From Hoeflea sp. IMCC20628 (GTDB lineage Bacteria > Pseudomonadota > Alphaproteobacteria > Rhizobiales > Rhizobiaceae), in contig NZ_CP011479.1 of assembly GCF_001011155.1 (NCBI RefSeq), positions 2,622,501 to 2,686,500 on the forward strand: DNA of 64,000 nt, in the 5' to 3' direction. The stretch's first letter is position 1. The number at the start of each line of letters is the position of its first letter. Shown one piece after another: positions 34,702 to 44,671 of this stretch. The notes under the pieces are model-generated. The model saw only the letters and a list, made by a program, of their open reading frames with translations, was not told the origin of the DNA and did no database searches. The position numbers and the translations under genes were made by a program.

Positions 34702-35591
34702 CCCCACTTGACCCCAAACTGCCCGCACAACCACTCCGCCAGATGGTCCCGGTCGCGCGGTGAGCGTCCGGGGTTGATCGGCGCTACGGCATAAAAACCG
34801 GTCGCGGATCTGGCTTCGTCACGCCAGACCACCTTGAGGTCACCGGCCTCGATATCCGGCTTGACCAGGGTTTTCGCCGCGATGGCCACGCCGCGGCCGG
34901 CGCGGGCGGCGGCGATGGCCAGCGCTGTCTGGTTGAAGCGAGAGACGCGAGCGGCTGGCCCCGTGTCCGGTTTAGGGGCTTCTTCTGTGCCGAGCAGACG
35001 GCGCCAGTGGCGGTGGGCGTCCTCGAGCAGGCGGTGAGCGCGGAAACCCTCGAAAGTTCCGATGGCCGGCATGGTGGCAAGATAGGCGGAGCTGGCGACG
35101 GCAACCAGATCGAGCGGTGACAGCAGGGTTGATGTGAGCTCTTTTGCGAAGGGCGGGCTGGCCTGCCGCACCACCAGATCGACGCCATCGGTGTCGAAAT
35201 CCGACAGTTTCTCCGAGGCGATCACCTGCAGGTCAATGTCGGGAAAGCGCGCCTCGAAATCAGCCAGTCGCGGCATCAGCCACATGCTGGCGAAGGATGG
35301 CGGCACGCTGAGCACCAGGCTGCGGGTGGGCGGCGCCAGCTGTGCAGTGGCCTGGGCGATGCGGCTGAGGCCGGCATGAGTTTCTGCAAAATAGGCCGCG
35401 CCGTTTTCGGTCAGCTCCAGCCCGCGTGGCTTGCGGACGAACAGTTTCTGGCCAAGCGAGGTTTCGAGCTTGCGGACTTGCTGGGCCACCGCGCCCTGGG
35501 TCAGGTTCAGTTCCTCGGCAGCAAGGCGGAAATTGAGATGGCGCGCGGCGCATTCGAAAGCGCGCACGCCATTGAGGTTGGGCAGACGCAT
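34698..35591 (-). CDS. LysR-family regulator (GcvA-like)
   Basis: A 297-residue LysR regulator. The HTH is near residues 3-60 (LNGVRAFECAARHLNFRLAAEELNLTQGAVAQQVRKLE), and the effector domain follows from about 90 with LSVPPSFASMWLMPRLADFE, the GcvA-type signature. It is divergent from the short-chain dehydrogenase gene at 35700, with a symmetric GTAGA/TCTAC site between them, so that gene is the likely target. Its stop overlaps the aminotransferase stop. Confidence 0.9.
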   Translation of the reverse strand: MRLPNLNGVRAFECAARHLNFRLAAEELNLTQGAVAQQVRKLETSLGQKLFVRKPRGLELTENGAAYFAETHAGLSRIAQATAQLAPPTRSLVLSVPPSFASMWLMPRLADFEARFPDIDLQVIASEKLSDFDTDGVDLVVRQASPPFAKELTSTLLSPLDLVAVASSAYLATMPAIGTFEGFRAHRLLEDAHRHWRRLLGTEEAPKPDTGPAARVSRFNQTALAIAAARAGRGVAIAAKTLVKPDIEAGDLKVVWRDEARSATGFYAVAPINPGRSPRDRDHLAEWLCGQFGVKWG

Positions 35592-35609
35592 GCAGCGCTC
35601 CGAATGACA

Positions 35610-35622
35610 GTAGATTTTCTAC
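35610..35622. promoter_or_regulatory. LysR-type dyad site
   Basis: GTAGA TTT TCTAC is a perfect 5-bp dyad 18 bases before the lysR start and 77 before the SDR start. Its position in the divergent gap fits autoregulation and control of the SDR gene. Confidence 0.45.
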
Positions 35623-35699
35623 AGTCTGAGCGAGAAAACATGATTGGTCAACGTCTATGACGCCCGGTACGCTTCCGGAAGATTTACAAGGAGACTGAC

Positions 35700-36404
35700 A
35701 TGAGCGAACACAAGGTTGCATTGATCACCGCCGGCGGCAGCGGCATTGGCGCGGACGCAGCACGGCGCCTGGCGTCTGACGGTTTCAAGGTCGCCATCCT
35801 GTCCTCGTCGGGCAAGGGTGAAGCGCTGGCCGAAGAGCTGGGCGGCATCGGCTACACCGGCTCCAATATCGATCCGGACGCCCTCGCTGCGTTTGTCGAA
35901 AAGGCGACCAAGGCCTGGGGACGGGTTGATGTTCTGCTCAATTCCGCCGGCCACGGCCCGAAAGGCGATATTCTGACGATCAGCGATGATGACTGGCACA
36001 AGGGCATGGATTTTTACCTGATGAATGTGATCCGCCCGACCCGGCTGGTCACCCCGCTGATGGAAGCCCAGGGCGGCGGCACGATCCTCAACATCTCGAC
36101 CTTCGCGGCGTTCGAGCCCGATCCGCTGTTTCCAACCTCGGGCGTGTTTCGCGCCGGACTTGCGGCCTTCACCAAGCTTTATACCGACCGCTATGCGGCA
36201 AAAAACATCCGCATGAACAATGTGCTGCCGGGCTTCATCGACTCGCTGCCGGAAACTGCGGACCGCAAGGCGCGGATTCCGATGGGCCGCTACGGCCATG
36301 CCCGCGAAGTCTCGTCGCTGATCTCCTATCTGGCGTCTGACGATGCGGCCTACATCACCGGCCAGAACCTGCGCATAGACGGCGGGTTGACGCGCTCGGT
36401 CTGA
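35700..36404 (+). CDS. short-chain dehydrogenase/reductase (SDR)
   Basis: A 234-residue NAD(P)-dependent oxidoreductase. The N-terminal cofactor motif is TAGGSGIGADAARRL (about 10-25), the second motif is NSAGHGP (about 81-87). The active-site Ser lies in ILNISTFAAFEPDPLFPTSG; the expected Tyr of the YxxxK motif is replaced by Phe (the segment reads VFRAGLAAFTKLY), so the classical Y-x-x-x-K is not present here. It may be a divergent or reductase-poor member. AAGGAG lies 7 bases before the ATG. Divergent from the LysR gene. Confidence 0.85.
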   Translation: MSEHKVALITAGGSGIGADAARRLASDGFKVAILSSSGKGEALAEELGGIGYTGSNIDPDALAAFVEKATKAWGRVDVLLNSAGHGPKGDILTISDDDWHKGMDFYLMNVIRPTRLVTPLMEAQGGGTILNISTFAAFEPDPLFPTSGVFRAGLAAFTKLYTDRYAAKNIRMNNVLPGFIDSLPETADRKARIPMGRYGHAREVSSLISYLASDDAAYITGQNLRIDGGLTRSV

Positions 36405-36507
36405 CGGTCGGCGCGAGCGTATCCTGACTGAATTGACCGCTTCCGCAGAGACGCCGGGCCCCGGATCCGGCGGGCTTTGGCTCGACCTCACTCAAGGATC
36501 ACGAACG

Positions 36508-36756
36508 ATGGCAACTGCAGTTGTTGCTACCGTTTCGAGCGACCGCATCGCCTTTGCGCTCAAATGGGTAGCATCGATCATCCAGATTATGGGCTACACG
36601 GCGACCGGCTTCGGCTGGACGCCGTGGAACCTCTATCTGTTCGTGGTCGGCGTGTTCGGCTGGTTTGCGGTCGGTGTGCTGTGGAACGAGAAGGCGATCA
36701 TGCTGATCCACATCGTAGCGCTGGCGGCAATGGTGGCGGGGATGAGCGCGGGGTGA
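36508..36756 (+). CDS. small two-helix membrane protein (DUF6552-like)
   Basis: An 82-residue protein. The pattern FALKWVASIIQIMGYTATGFGWTPWN followed by LYLFVVGVFGWFAVGVLWN and a third short hydrophobic end is that of small conserved membrane proteins in alphaproteobacteria (I recall DUF6552, not verified). The first segment is amphipathic and contains the IIQIMGYT core. Function unknown. ATG 36508 follows AAGGATC about 9 bases upstream. Confidence 0.6.
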   Translation: MATAVVATVSSDRIAFALKWVASIIQIMGYTATGFGWTPWNLYLFVVGVFGWFAVGVLWNEKAIMLIHIVALAAMVAGMSAG

Positions 36757-37383
36757 CCGGTTCGACTTCAGCGGATGGGGGCGCATGCCGGGCAACCGGG
36801 CCGATTATTGAATGTACTGGACGGTCCACGTCCCATCAGCATTCAGGGTAACGTCAATGACGCTATAGCCGGGGGTGAAGTCGCAAAGTGCTGCGTTGAC
36901 GCTGGATTGGGCAAAATTCATGACTGTTCCCGGCGTGTAGGAGCCGGTCTGGACGAAGTATTTCATCACCGGCTGACACTCCGTATTGCTATTGGATTTT
37001 GCCACCGTGAAACTCGAAAGGACTATGTCGCCATTCACCTCGATAGCCGTTCCGACATTGTAGACGACCGGCGGCTGGAATGGCGGCATGGTAATGCGGA
37101 ACGCCCCCGGCTTAACCCCTGTGCCGGCTGCAGGCATCGTCAACCCGAAGGGCAAGACAGACCCTGTCGTCCAGTCGTTGGCGAAACCTGAAGCGGGCGC
37201 CAGATTAATGGCGCGACATGCCGATGAGTAGCCTGACGACTGACCGACTTGTGGCATGCTGTGGGCCTGCTGGATCCCGGCATAGGTTTGCATATTGACC
37301 TGAAAGGTCAGCACAGAGCCGGTATCTCCGTAATTCCCAAGGCTATGCTCGAAAAGACTGTTGCTGTAGACCTGCTGTCCACC

Positions 37384-37391
37384 GGTAAAAA
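37384..37391. repeat. 8-bp target-site duplication, left copy
   Basis: GGTAAAAA directly abuts the left inverted end of the insertion and is repeated exactly at 38767-38774 after the right end, the length expected for IS66-family elements. Confidence 0.95.
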
Positions 37392-38766
37392 GTAATTACC
37401 CACCCCCTTGCCATGCACCACAATGTCTGAATCCATGATGATATGGATCGGACTGATTTGCAGCAGCTGAGCAAGGACGAATTGATCGAGATGGTGCTTC
37501 GGCTCCAACGGCCTGCCAAGGATTCTCGGACGTCTTCCAAGCCGCCCTCTACGGACAAGAAAGAGAAACGCGTCAACTCACGACCGGGTGGAGCCAAGCC
37601 CGGGCATGAACCCCACAATAGGGTGCTGGCGGATTTTGCCGACATGTTTCGCGATCATGAACCGACCGCCTGCAAGAGATGCGGCCATGCGTTTTCCGGT
37701 GATGATACGATGGTGCTGGCCGGGGCCTATGACGAGATCGATATTCCTGCGATCCGTCCTCATGTCACCCGGCATCGGCGTTTTTCCTGTCATTGCCCGC
37801 AATGCGGCACGACGACAAAAGCCACCGCACCTGCCGTGGCAACCGCAACGCCGTTCGGGCCAGGCATTCACGCGCTGGCGATCTACCTCAAGAGTTTCCA
37901 TGCATTGTCTTACGAACGCCTGAGCGGTGTGTTCATGGATATCTTCGGCCTCCATGCGAGCGAGGGCGCGATCATGAACATGTTTGCCCGCTCCCGTCCG
38001 AGCTTCCAGGCCACAGCACAGGCCGCCAAGGCCAGCCTTCGAGCCGCCCGCGTTGTCGCCAGCGACGAAACCGGTGTGCGTATTGAGGGCACAAATGCCC
38101 AACACTGGGTTTTTCATTGCAAGGATGCCGTTGTCCACCAGCCCGATTACTCCCGTGCAGCACGGGTCGTTCACGAGACCATGGGCGGCCATGTCCCCGA
38201 GGTATGGATATCTGATCGGTATTCAGCCCAGCAATCTCACGGCCATCGACATCAAACCTGCCTTGCACATTTGGCGCGTGATACAGCCTTTGCGCTGGAA
38301 CATGGCGAGGATGATCTCCCTCTTCGCTTCCAGCTTTGGTTTGGCCGTGTGTTTGATTTCGCCAGAGCCATAAGCACATTCGCTGCGTCTACCGTCGCAA
38401 GCAAGAAGCGCAAATTCGATAAACAGCTTGCCGGGCTTCTATGCGCCCCGACTTCATGCGACCTGGCCCAAAAGCTCCAGGCCAAGATCGGGCGGGCCCG
38501 CGATCAGCTGCTGACGTTTTGCGACTATCCCGGAGAAGTCGATGTCACCAACAACACATCTGAGCGAAAGCTCCGTCCATGGGTCATTCAGCGAAAGGTG
38601 ACAAACGGATATCGCGCCATGTGGGCCGCCCAAGCCGAAGCGAACATACGCACGACAGTCGATACCGCACGCCTCAAAGGCGCAAACCCCTTCCAGGTCA
38701 TCGCATCCGTCCTGGCATAGGCCGGTAGAAGAACCGGAAATCACGAATTCAGGGGTGGGTAATTAC
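37392..38766 (+). mobile_element. IS66-family insertion sequence (ISBst12-like, 1,375 bp)
   Basis: The element is bounded by a perfect 15-base inverted repeat (GTAATTACCCACCCC at 37392-37406 and its complement at 38752-38766) and by an 8-base target duplication. It carries a single transposase gene and no tnpA or tnpB, as in the ISBst12 subgroup of IS66. Both ends and the target duplication are intact, so it is likely complete and recently inserted. It lies inside the gene described at 36805-38853. Confidence 0.93.
37443..38720 (+). CDS. IS66-family transposase (single-ORF type)
   Basis: A 425-residue transposase. The N-terminal part has the LQQLSKDELIEMVLRLQR leucine-rich helix and SRTSSKPPSTDKK motif. 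A zinc-finger-like CKRCGH ... CHCPQCG follows at about 75-125. The catalytic DDE acids can be placed in VASDETGVRI, WISDRYSAQ and NNTSERKLRP. The C-terminal TARLKGANPFQVIASVLA is typical. No frameshift is seen, so the element should be active. Starts 51 bases inside the left end. Confidence 0.93.
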   Translation: MDRTDLQQLSKDELIEMVLRLQRPAKDSRTSSKPPSTDKKEKRVNSRPGGAKPGHEPHNRVLADFADMFRDHEPTACKRCGHAFSGDDTMVLAGAYDEIDIPAIRPHVTRHRRFSCHCPQCGTTTKATAPAVATATPFGPGIHALAIYLKSFHALSYERLSGVFMDIFGLHASEGAIMNMFARSRPSFQATAQAAKASLRAARVVASDETGVRIEGTNAQHWVFHCKDAVVHQPDYSRAARVVHETMGGHVPEVWISDRYSAQQSHGHRHQTCLAHLARDTAFALEHGEDDLPLRFQLWFGRVFDFARAISTFAASTVASKKRKFDKQLAGLLCAPTSCDLAQKLQAKIGRARDQLLTFCDYPGEVDVTNNTSERKLRPWVIQRKVTNGYRAMWAAQAEANIRTTVDTARLKGANPFQVIASVLA

Positions 38767-38774
38767 GGTAAAAA
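38767..38774. repeat. 8-bp target-site duplication, right copy
   Basis: GGTAAAAA, identical to 37384-37391. Confidence 0.95.
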
Positions 38775-38853
38775 TTGCCGGCTCCTGGAATACGCAGAAC
38801 AATTGAGTTGCGGATTCATTGTTTCGCACATGTATTGTCAAATTTGTAGGCAT

Positions 38854-39278
38854 TCCCAATCACCAATAGTCTACTCAATTGAATTTCAATTATAGAAGGC
38901 TTATTCTTCATGTAAACGACTGAGTAATATTCACTCTCATCCGTTAAATACCACATATAAACACGTATACTTAACTCGTCAATTTGCAAGCTCTACTTTG
39001 CGCCGTTACAATCGACTGGTCAGCTATACCCCTTAGCGGCGGCATTTTCTGACTTGCGCTCAGCAGGGAGAAAACAACTTGCCAATCTGCGCGGCGAGCG
39101 CTGGCGACGTAGTGAAGCAGCAGTGATGTCGCTTAAATGATGCAAAAGCAGCTTGATCATCAGGAACTGCGTCGCCAGCACATGGATCAATGGATGATGC
39201 GACTGGTAGAAGATAAACGCGACGGGACAGTTCCGGCAAACTGGGTGCTGTAACAGACGGACAAGGCAATCGGACACA
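38854..39278. other. AT-rich region with gene remnants
   Basis: AT content is clearly higher than in the flanking genes from about 38770 to 39000. No intact gene is supported. On the plus strand two short pieces in different frames (about 39080-39140 with QLANLRGERWRRSEAAVMSL, and 39137-39253 ending VEDKRDGTVPANWVL) look like decayed coding sequence, perhaps of one lost gene with a frameshift. The upstream part holds the promoter of the interrupted gene. Confidence 0.4.
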
Positions 39279-39315
39279 CAAAAAAGCCAGCCGGCTGGGG
39301 ATGCCGACTGGCTCA
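39279..39315 (-). terminator. rho-independent terminator
   Basis: On the minus strand an 11-bp stem AGCCAGTCGGC/GCCGGCTGGCT (one G-T pair) is followed by six T, 35 bases after the stop of the secreted protein gene at 39350. Confidence 0.8.
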
Positions 39316-39349
39316 GATGATCTGATGGGGGAATCAGATCACGGGAAAT

Positions 39350-39655
39350 TTAGTTTCCGGTTGCGGCCTTGCAGCGGCTGGCAACCATGTCGGAAAACTC
39401 GGCCTTGGCTTCCTGTGCCTTGGTGCAAGCATCCTTCAGCATCGCCTGCTGCTCAGGAGTTGAATTGTCCCAGTTCGACTGGAAGGTCGCATCGTCAACG
39501 TCATTGCCTTCGTCATCAAACATCATGCCGAACACGGTGGTGTCGCCGCCTGCATAGGCGTCAAGTTCGCCACGGGCGTTGTCTGCATTGGTCTGCGCAA
39601 AAGCGCCGGCGGTGAAGCACATGGTGAGAGCGGCGGCAGCAAGAATCTGTTTCAT
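39350..39655 (-). CDS. small exported protein of unknown function
   Basis: A 101-residue protein with a clear signal peptide (cleavage after AFA, residue ~20). The mature 80 residues are acidic and rich in Asp/Asn, with two cysteines (DACTKA, ASRCKAA) near the C-terminus. The segment FQSNWDNSTPEQQAMLKDAC looks helical. No family is recognised. AGGAGA lies 7 bases before the ATG. It has its own terminator, and the next gene upstream (plus strand side) is unrelated. Confidence 0.7.
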   Translation of the reverse strand: MKQILAAAALTMCFTAGAFAQTNADNARGELDAYAGGDTTVFGMMFDDEGNDVDDATFQSNWDNSTPEQQAMLKDACTKAQEAKAEFSDMVASRCKAATGN

Positions 39656-39824
39656 TTCATTCTCCTCTAGAAAGGCGGGGGCCTTTGATGTTGGTTACAA
39701 AGGCACAATGCTACGACCGGTTTTTGGTTCCGAAAATAAATCGAACAAATCTGGTATTCTGACAGAGGCCGGTCTTTCTAATCTGTTGCCCTCCCTGCCC
39801 TCGCCACTCCCTCCCACGCCTATG
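39656..39824. other. intergenic stretch
   Basis: About 170 bases between the exported-protein gene and the ilvC terminator, holding the promoter of the former. No gene seen. Confidence 0.4.
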
Positions 39825-39850
39825 AAAAAAGGCCGGGATCGCTCCCGGCC
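39825..39850 (-). terminator. rho-independent terminator of ilvC
   Basis: On the minus strand GGCCGGGAGCGATCCCGGCC (a perfect stem with a tetra-loop) is followed by six T. Confidence 0.88.
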
Positions 39851-39878
39851 TCCTGGTTCATTGAACGTTCAATGAAGC

Positions 39879-41664
<1,786 letters not shown>

Positions 41665-41679
41665 GGAAAGCGATGTACC

Positions 41680-41693
41680 GTACCGTACGGTAC
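41680..41693. promoter_or_regulatory. 14-bp palindrome, likely TetR operator
   Basis: GTACCGTACGGTAC lies 16 bases before the tetR ATG and is embedded in repeated ACCGTACC motifs. Perfect dyad, in the divergent gap to the Amj gene. Confidence 0.6.
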
Positions 41694-41800
41694 TGTGTCA
41701 AGCTAGAATAGAACGGTTGACCAGCCCTCCCCGCCGCAAATAAACCTGAAATCAACCGATATCTCCGCTCCGGACATTTGAGCTTTGGGCGGACACCGGC

Positions 41801-42604
41801 ATGGACATTCAACTCCTGGCCATCATCATTTTGACCTTCGTCATCCACCTGATCGGCACGCTGGCGTTTGCGTTCCGGATTGCCGGCATCCGCACCGGAC
41901 AGATCGCGATTGCGTTTTCGCTGTTCAACGCCATGGTGCTGGTGTCGCGAACCTCGAACTCGTTTCAGGCGCCGCTGCTGGCCAAGCGGGTGGAAAGCTC
42001 GATCCTGGACAGCGCCTCGAGCCATCTGCATCAGGATTTCGCGCTGATCCTGGCGGCAGCCTCGGTCGCTACCATCATCGGCGGCTTGCTGATCCCCACA
42101 GTTCAGCGCGTCGCCACCGGTGCGGTGGCAGGCTTCAAGAAACGACGCAATCTGGTGCGGCTCATGCTCAAGGCGCTGACACCGCGCGGGGCAACCGTGG
42201 TGATGCAATCGGTGGCGCTGCCGCGCTATCAGAACCTGACATCGCTGCGGGTCTCGAAGGACTTTCCGGCGGTCTATATCGGTATGAACTTCTTCGCCAC
42301 CGCGCTGTGGACGGTGGGCGTGCTGTCGGCGATTTATGCCGGCACGATCGATCCCGAGTTCCGGGTGACGGCAAGCTCGCTGTCCGCGGTGATCAATGGT
42401 GTGGCCACCATCATGATGTTCATCCTGATCGATCCCTATCTCGCCGGGCTGACCGATGACGTCGTCGAAGGCGAAGTCAGCGATGGCTTTTACCGGCGGG
42501 TGCTGGTCTGGATGGTGCTGAGCCGATTGGCCGGAACCGTGCTGGCGCAGATCCTGCTGGTTCCCGGCGCGCATCTGATCGTGTCCGTCGCCCGCTGGCT
42601 GTGA
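41801..42604 (+). CDS. Amj-type lipid II flippase (DUF2837)
   Basis: A 267-residue polytopic membrane protein of the Amj/YdaH family (DUF2837), which moves lipid II across the membrane in Bacillus as an alternative to MurJ. Family-like pieces are TFVIHLIGTLAFAFRIAGIRTG, SLFNAMVLVSRTSNSFQAPLLAK and GVATIMMFILIDPYLAGLTDD. About six helices are seen, with a charged loop in the middle (FKKRRNLVRLMLKAL). Expression may be controlled by the divergent TetR gene. The next gene, a lipoprotein, converges. Confidence 0.75.
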   Translation: MDIQLLAIIILTFVIHLIGTLAFAFRIAGIRTGQIAIAFSLFNAMVLVSRTSNSFQAPLLAKRVESSILDSASSHLHQDFALILAAASVATIIGGLLIPTVQRVATGAVAGFKKRRNLVRLMLKALTPRGATVVMQSVALPRYQNLTSLRVSKDFPAVYIGMNFFATALWTVGVLSAIYAGTIDPEFRVTASSLSAVINGVATIMMFILIDPYLAGLTDDVVEGEVSDGFYRRVLVWMVLSRLAGTVLAQILLVPGAHLIVSVARWL

Positions 42605-42627
42605 CCGGCCGGCCCGTCATCCCGCGT

Positions 42628-43116
42628 CTATTTCAGCATATGACAGCGCACAAGGTTCTCAACGGGAGCACCCGGCGCGGGTGTCAGGCGCAATTGCTGG
42701 CTGCTGCTCATGACGACACTGATGGTTTTGCGGACGGTCTTGCGGCTCACCTTGCAGGTGGCGTCGAAGTTCAAGGCGGCTTTGCCGGGCTGGCCCGGTT
42801 CAAACGTGCAGGTCTCGCCGGGGCGGCGAAGGCTGTCGGGCGTGATCACCGCGTAGCCGTCGAAGGCGGTCTGGTCCATCATCGCGCAGGCGTCGCCATT
42901 CCCGGCCCAGACTCCGACATAGGCCAACCGGCTGGCATTGCGGTCATGGGTTGCTGCGGCCACGGTGTCGTCCCGGAGAACCATTTTCGGTGGCATCAGC
43001 GTTCCGAAATTGTCGGGTACCGATCTGGCGACTTTGCGGGGCCCCGGTTGATCGACACAGCCAGCCAGCGTCAACGCCAGGGCAGCCATCATCAATGTTG
43101 TGAGAAGTCGACTCAT
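42628..43116 (-). CDS. lipoprotein of unknown function
   Basis: A 162-residue protein with a lipobox: LALTLAGC-VDQPGPRK, so the mature N-terminal Cys20 is lipidated and the protein is tethered to a membrane. The rest contains LAYVGVWAGNGDACAMMDQT and CTFEPGQPGKAALNFDATCKVSR, with several cysteines. It resembles small proteinase inhibitor-like (AprI/Inh fold) lipoproteins in length and Trp/Cys placement, but this is weak. Convergent with the Amj gene. Confidence 0.75.
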   Translation of the reverse strand: MSRLLTTLMMAALALTLAGCVDQPGPRKVARSVPDNFGTLMPPKMVLRDDTVAAATHDRNASRLAYVGVWAGNGDACAMMDQTAFDGYAVITPDSLRRPGETCTFEPGQPGKAALNFDATCKVSRKTVRKTISVVMSSSQQLRLTPAPGAPVENLVRCHMLK

Positions 43117-43222
43117 AATGCACCCTGTTGAAGCTGCATGGCTTTCTGGCCGAGCCGTGCCGGAATTTCAAGTGCGATCTCAGGCTGGTGCATTTCTGGG
43201 ACGCTCGCGGACGTAGGGGCCT

Positions 43223-43966
43223 TTACCCGCAGGCTTTGACAAAGCGGCGGACGGTTTCGGCCATGCCGTGTTCGATGGCATCGGCAATCAGGCCGTGGCC
43301 GATGGAGACTTCGAGCAGACCGGGAATGGCGCGGGCCAGGCCCGGCAGGTTTTCGACCGTGAGATCGTGGCCTGCATTGATTCCGAGACCCAGCTCTGTG
43401 GCGATCTTGCCGGCGGTCTCAAGCCTCTTGAGTTCTTCGGCAGCGCGGACCGGATCATCATAGGTGCCGCCATAGGGACCGGTGTAGAACTCCACCCTGT
43501 CAGCGCCGGTGGCCTTGGCCGCTTCAAGCGCTGTCCGGCTGGCATCGGGATCGCAAAACAGCGAGACACGAGCGCCGTTTTTCTTCAACCGCTGCACCAC
43601 GGCGCGCAGGAAATTGCCCTTGCCCTGAAAATCCCAGCCATGATCCGAGGTCGCCTGCGACGGATCATCAGGCACAAGCGTCACCTGTTCCGGCTGATTG
43701 GCCTCGACAAGTTCGAGGAACTCATCGGTCGGATAGCCCTCGATGTTGAATTCGGCGTTGGGGAACTCATCATCGATCAGGGCGCGGATGCCGGGCAGAT
43801 CGGAGAAGCGGATATGGCGCTGGTCGGGCCGCGGATGAACGGTCAATCCGTGCGCACCGTTGACCAGCGCAATGCGCCCCAGGCCGGTGACGCTGGGCCA
43901 TGGCAGATCGCGGCGATTGCGCAGCATGGCGACGGCATTGAGATTGACGGAAAGCTGGGCGGGCAT
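43223..43966 (-). CDS. pdxJ: pyridoxine 5'-phosphate synthase
   Basis: A 247-residue TIM-barrel enzyme of the deoxyxylulose-dependent vitamin B6 pathway, condensing 1-deoxyxylulose 5-phosphate with 3-amino-2-oxopropyl phosphate. Conserved parts are [15 protein letters not shown] at the start, [15 protein letters not shown] (active-site histidine), [10 protein letters not shown] and [15 protein letters not shown] near the phosphate-binding end. Complete, normal length. Neighbouring genes are unrelated. Confidence 0.95.
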   Translation of the reverse strand: MPAQLSVNLNAVAMLRNRRDLPWPSVTGLGRIALVNGAHGLTVHPRPDQRHIRFSDLPGIRALIDDEFPNAEFNIEGYPTDEFLELVEANQPEQVTLVPDDPSQATSDHGWDFQGKGNFLRAVVQRLKKNGARVSLFCDPDASRTALEAAKATGADRVEFYTGPYGGTYDDPVRAAEELKRLETAGKIATELGLGINAGHDLTVENLPGLARAIPGLLEVSIGHGLIADAIEHGMAETVRRFVKACG

Positions 43967-44157
43967 GGCGGCCTCATGGACAAGGACAACGATAAAGGGC
44001 CATCGGCCCCTCTTGTTTTCCTAAACCATTGACCGGCGATGTGAAATCAATTTCGCGAAAGCCGGCATTCCGGATTTGAATGAATGTCGTTCAAAGCCAC
44101 GTCAGCGGCGCGCCGGAGTGTCGGGTAACAGTGGTCAGCGCTGACAATCAGATCAGA
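43967..44157. other. intergenic stretch
   Basis: About 190 bases upstream of pdxJ; no gene visible. It holds the pdxJ promoter and the end of the small membrane-protein gene. Confidence 0.4.
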
Positions 44158-44433
44158 TCAGAACTTTCCGCGCCGCAGCCGCGTCGAGTAATCTTTCATT
44201 TCAGCGTCGTAGGATTCAATCATCCGGCGTTGCCGTTTCTTGCCAATCCGGATCGCAATCCAGAAGAACAGAAATGTTACCACACCTATCAGGGCGAAGA
44301 TCGGGCCACCCAGTTTGTTCATGTCCGAGGTTCCGAAAGCCATCTTGAGAAGGTGGTCGAACTCCAGCGCTTGGGCAGGTGCCGCCGCCATCACGGCAGT
44401 CATAAAAACAGCGATTGCGGACAGGATGCGCAT
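44158..44433 (-). CDS. small exported single-helix protein
   Basis: A 91-residue protein with a signal peptide (cleavage after AQA, residue ~22) followed by EFDHLLKMAFGTSDMNKL, a membrane helix (about 43-61) and a basic cytoplasmic tail (GKKRQRRMIESYDAEMKDYS). Function is unknown. AGGAAAA lies 5 bases before the ATG. It is divergent from alkB. Confidence 0.6.
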   Translation of the reverse strand: MRILSAIAVFMTAVMAAAPAQALEFDHLLKMAFGTSDMNKLGGPIFALIGVVTFLFFWIAIRIGKKRQRRMIESYDAEMKDYSTRLRRGKF

Positions 44434-44671
44434 GCGGATTTTCCTTGTGCAGATCGAACAGATTGATCATGCCTGAATTCTCTTAAAAAAGTGGTCACCT
44501 GACCCGATCGGACCGGTTTTTCAAACCAGCTTCCGAAGTGGCGGCTTCCAGCGGTGTTTCGCATCCGGTGACGTGCGACCTTGCTCGCGACGGGCCATGG
44601 CCTTACCATTGGCGAATGAGCGCACGGACCTTTGCAGCCCGCCGTTTCCGGTCGCGCCAGGGAGGTTTGTG

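Larger units (their letters stand above)
36805..38853 (-). pseudogene. unknown 221-residue protein gene split by IS66-family element
   Basis: Removing the insertion at 37392-38766 and one 8-base target copy restores one frame from ATG 38853 (26 residues before the insertion, then 37391 down to 36805). The joined protein begins MPTNLTIHVRNNESATQLF and continues FCVFQEPAIFTGGQQVYSNS before the rest of the frame, ending DVTLNADGTWTVQYIQ. It is polar, beta-strand-like and has no signal peptide. Function is not recognised; the repeated tyrosine/asparagine-rich strands suggest a beta sandwich. The frame is otherwise intact on both sides, so the insertion is recent. Confidence 0.8.

Noticed and set aside
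39020-39277. Minus-strand 85-codon ORF
   Set aside because: Overlaps the terminator and coding-like remnants on the other strand, with no ribosome site.
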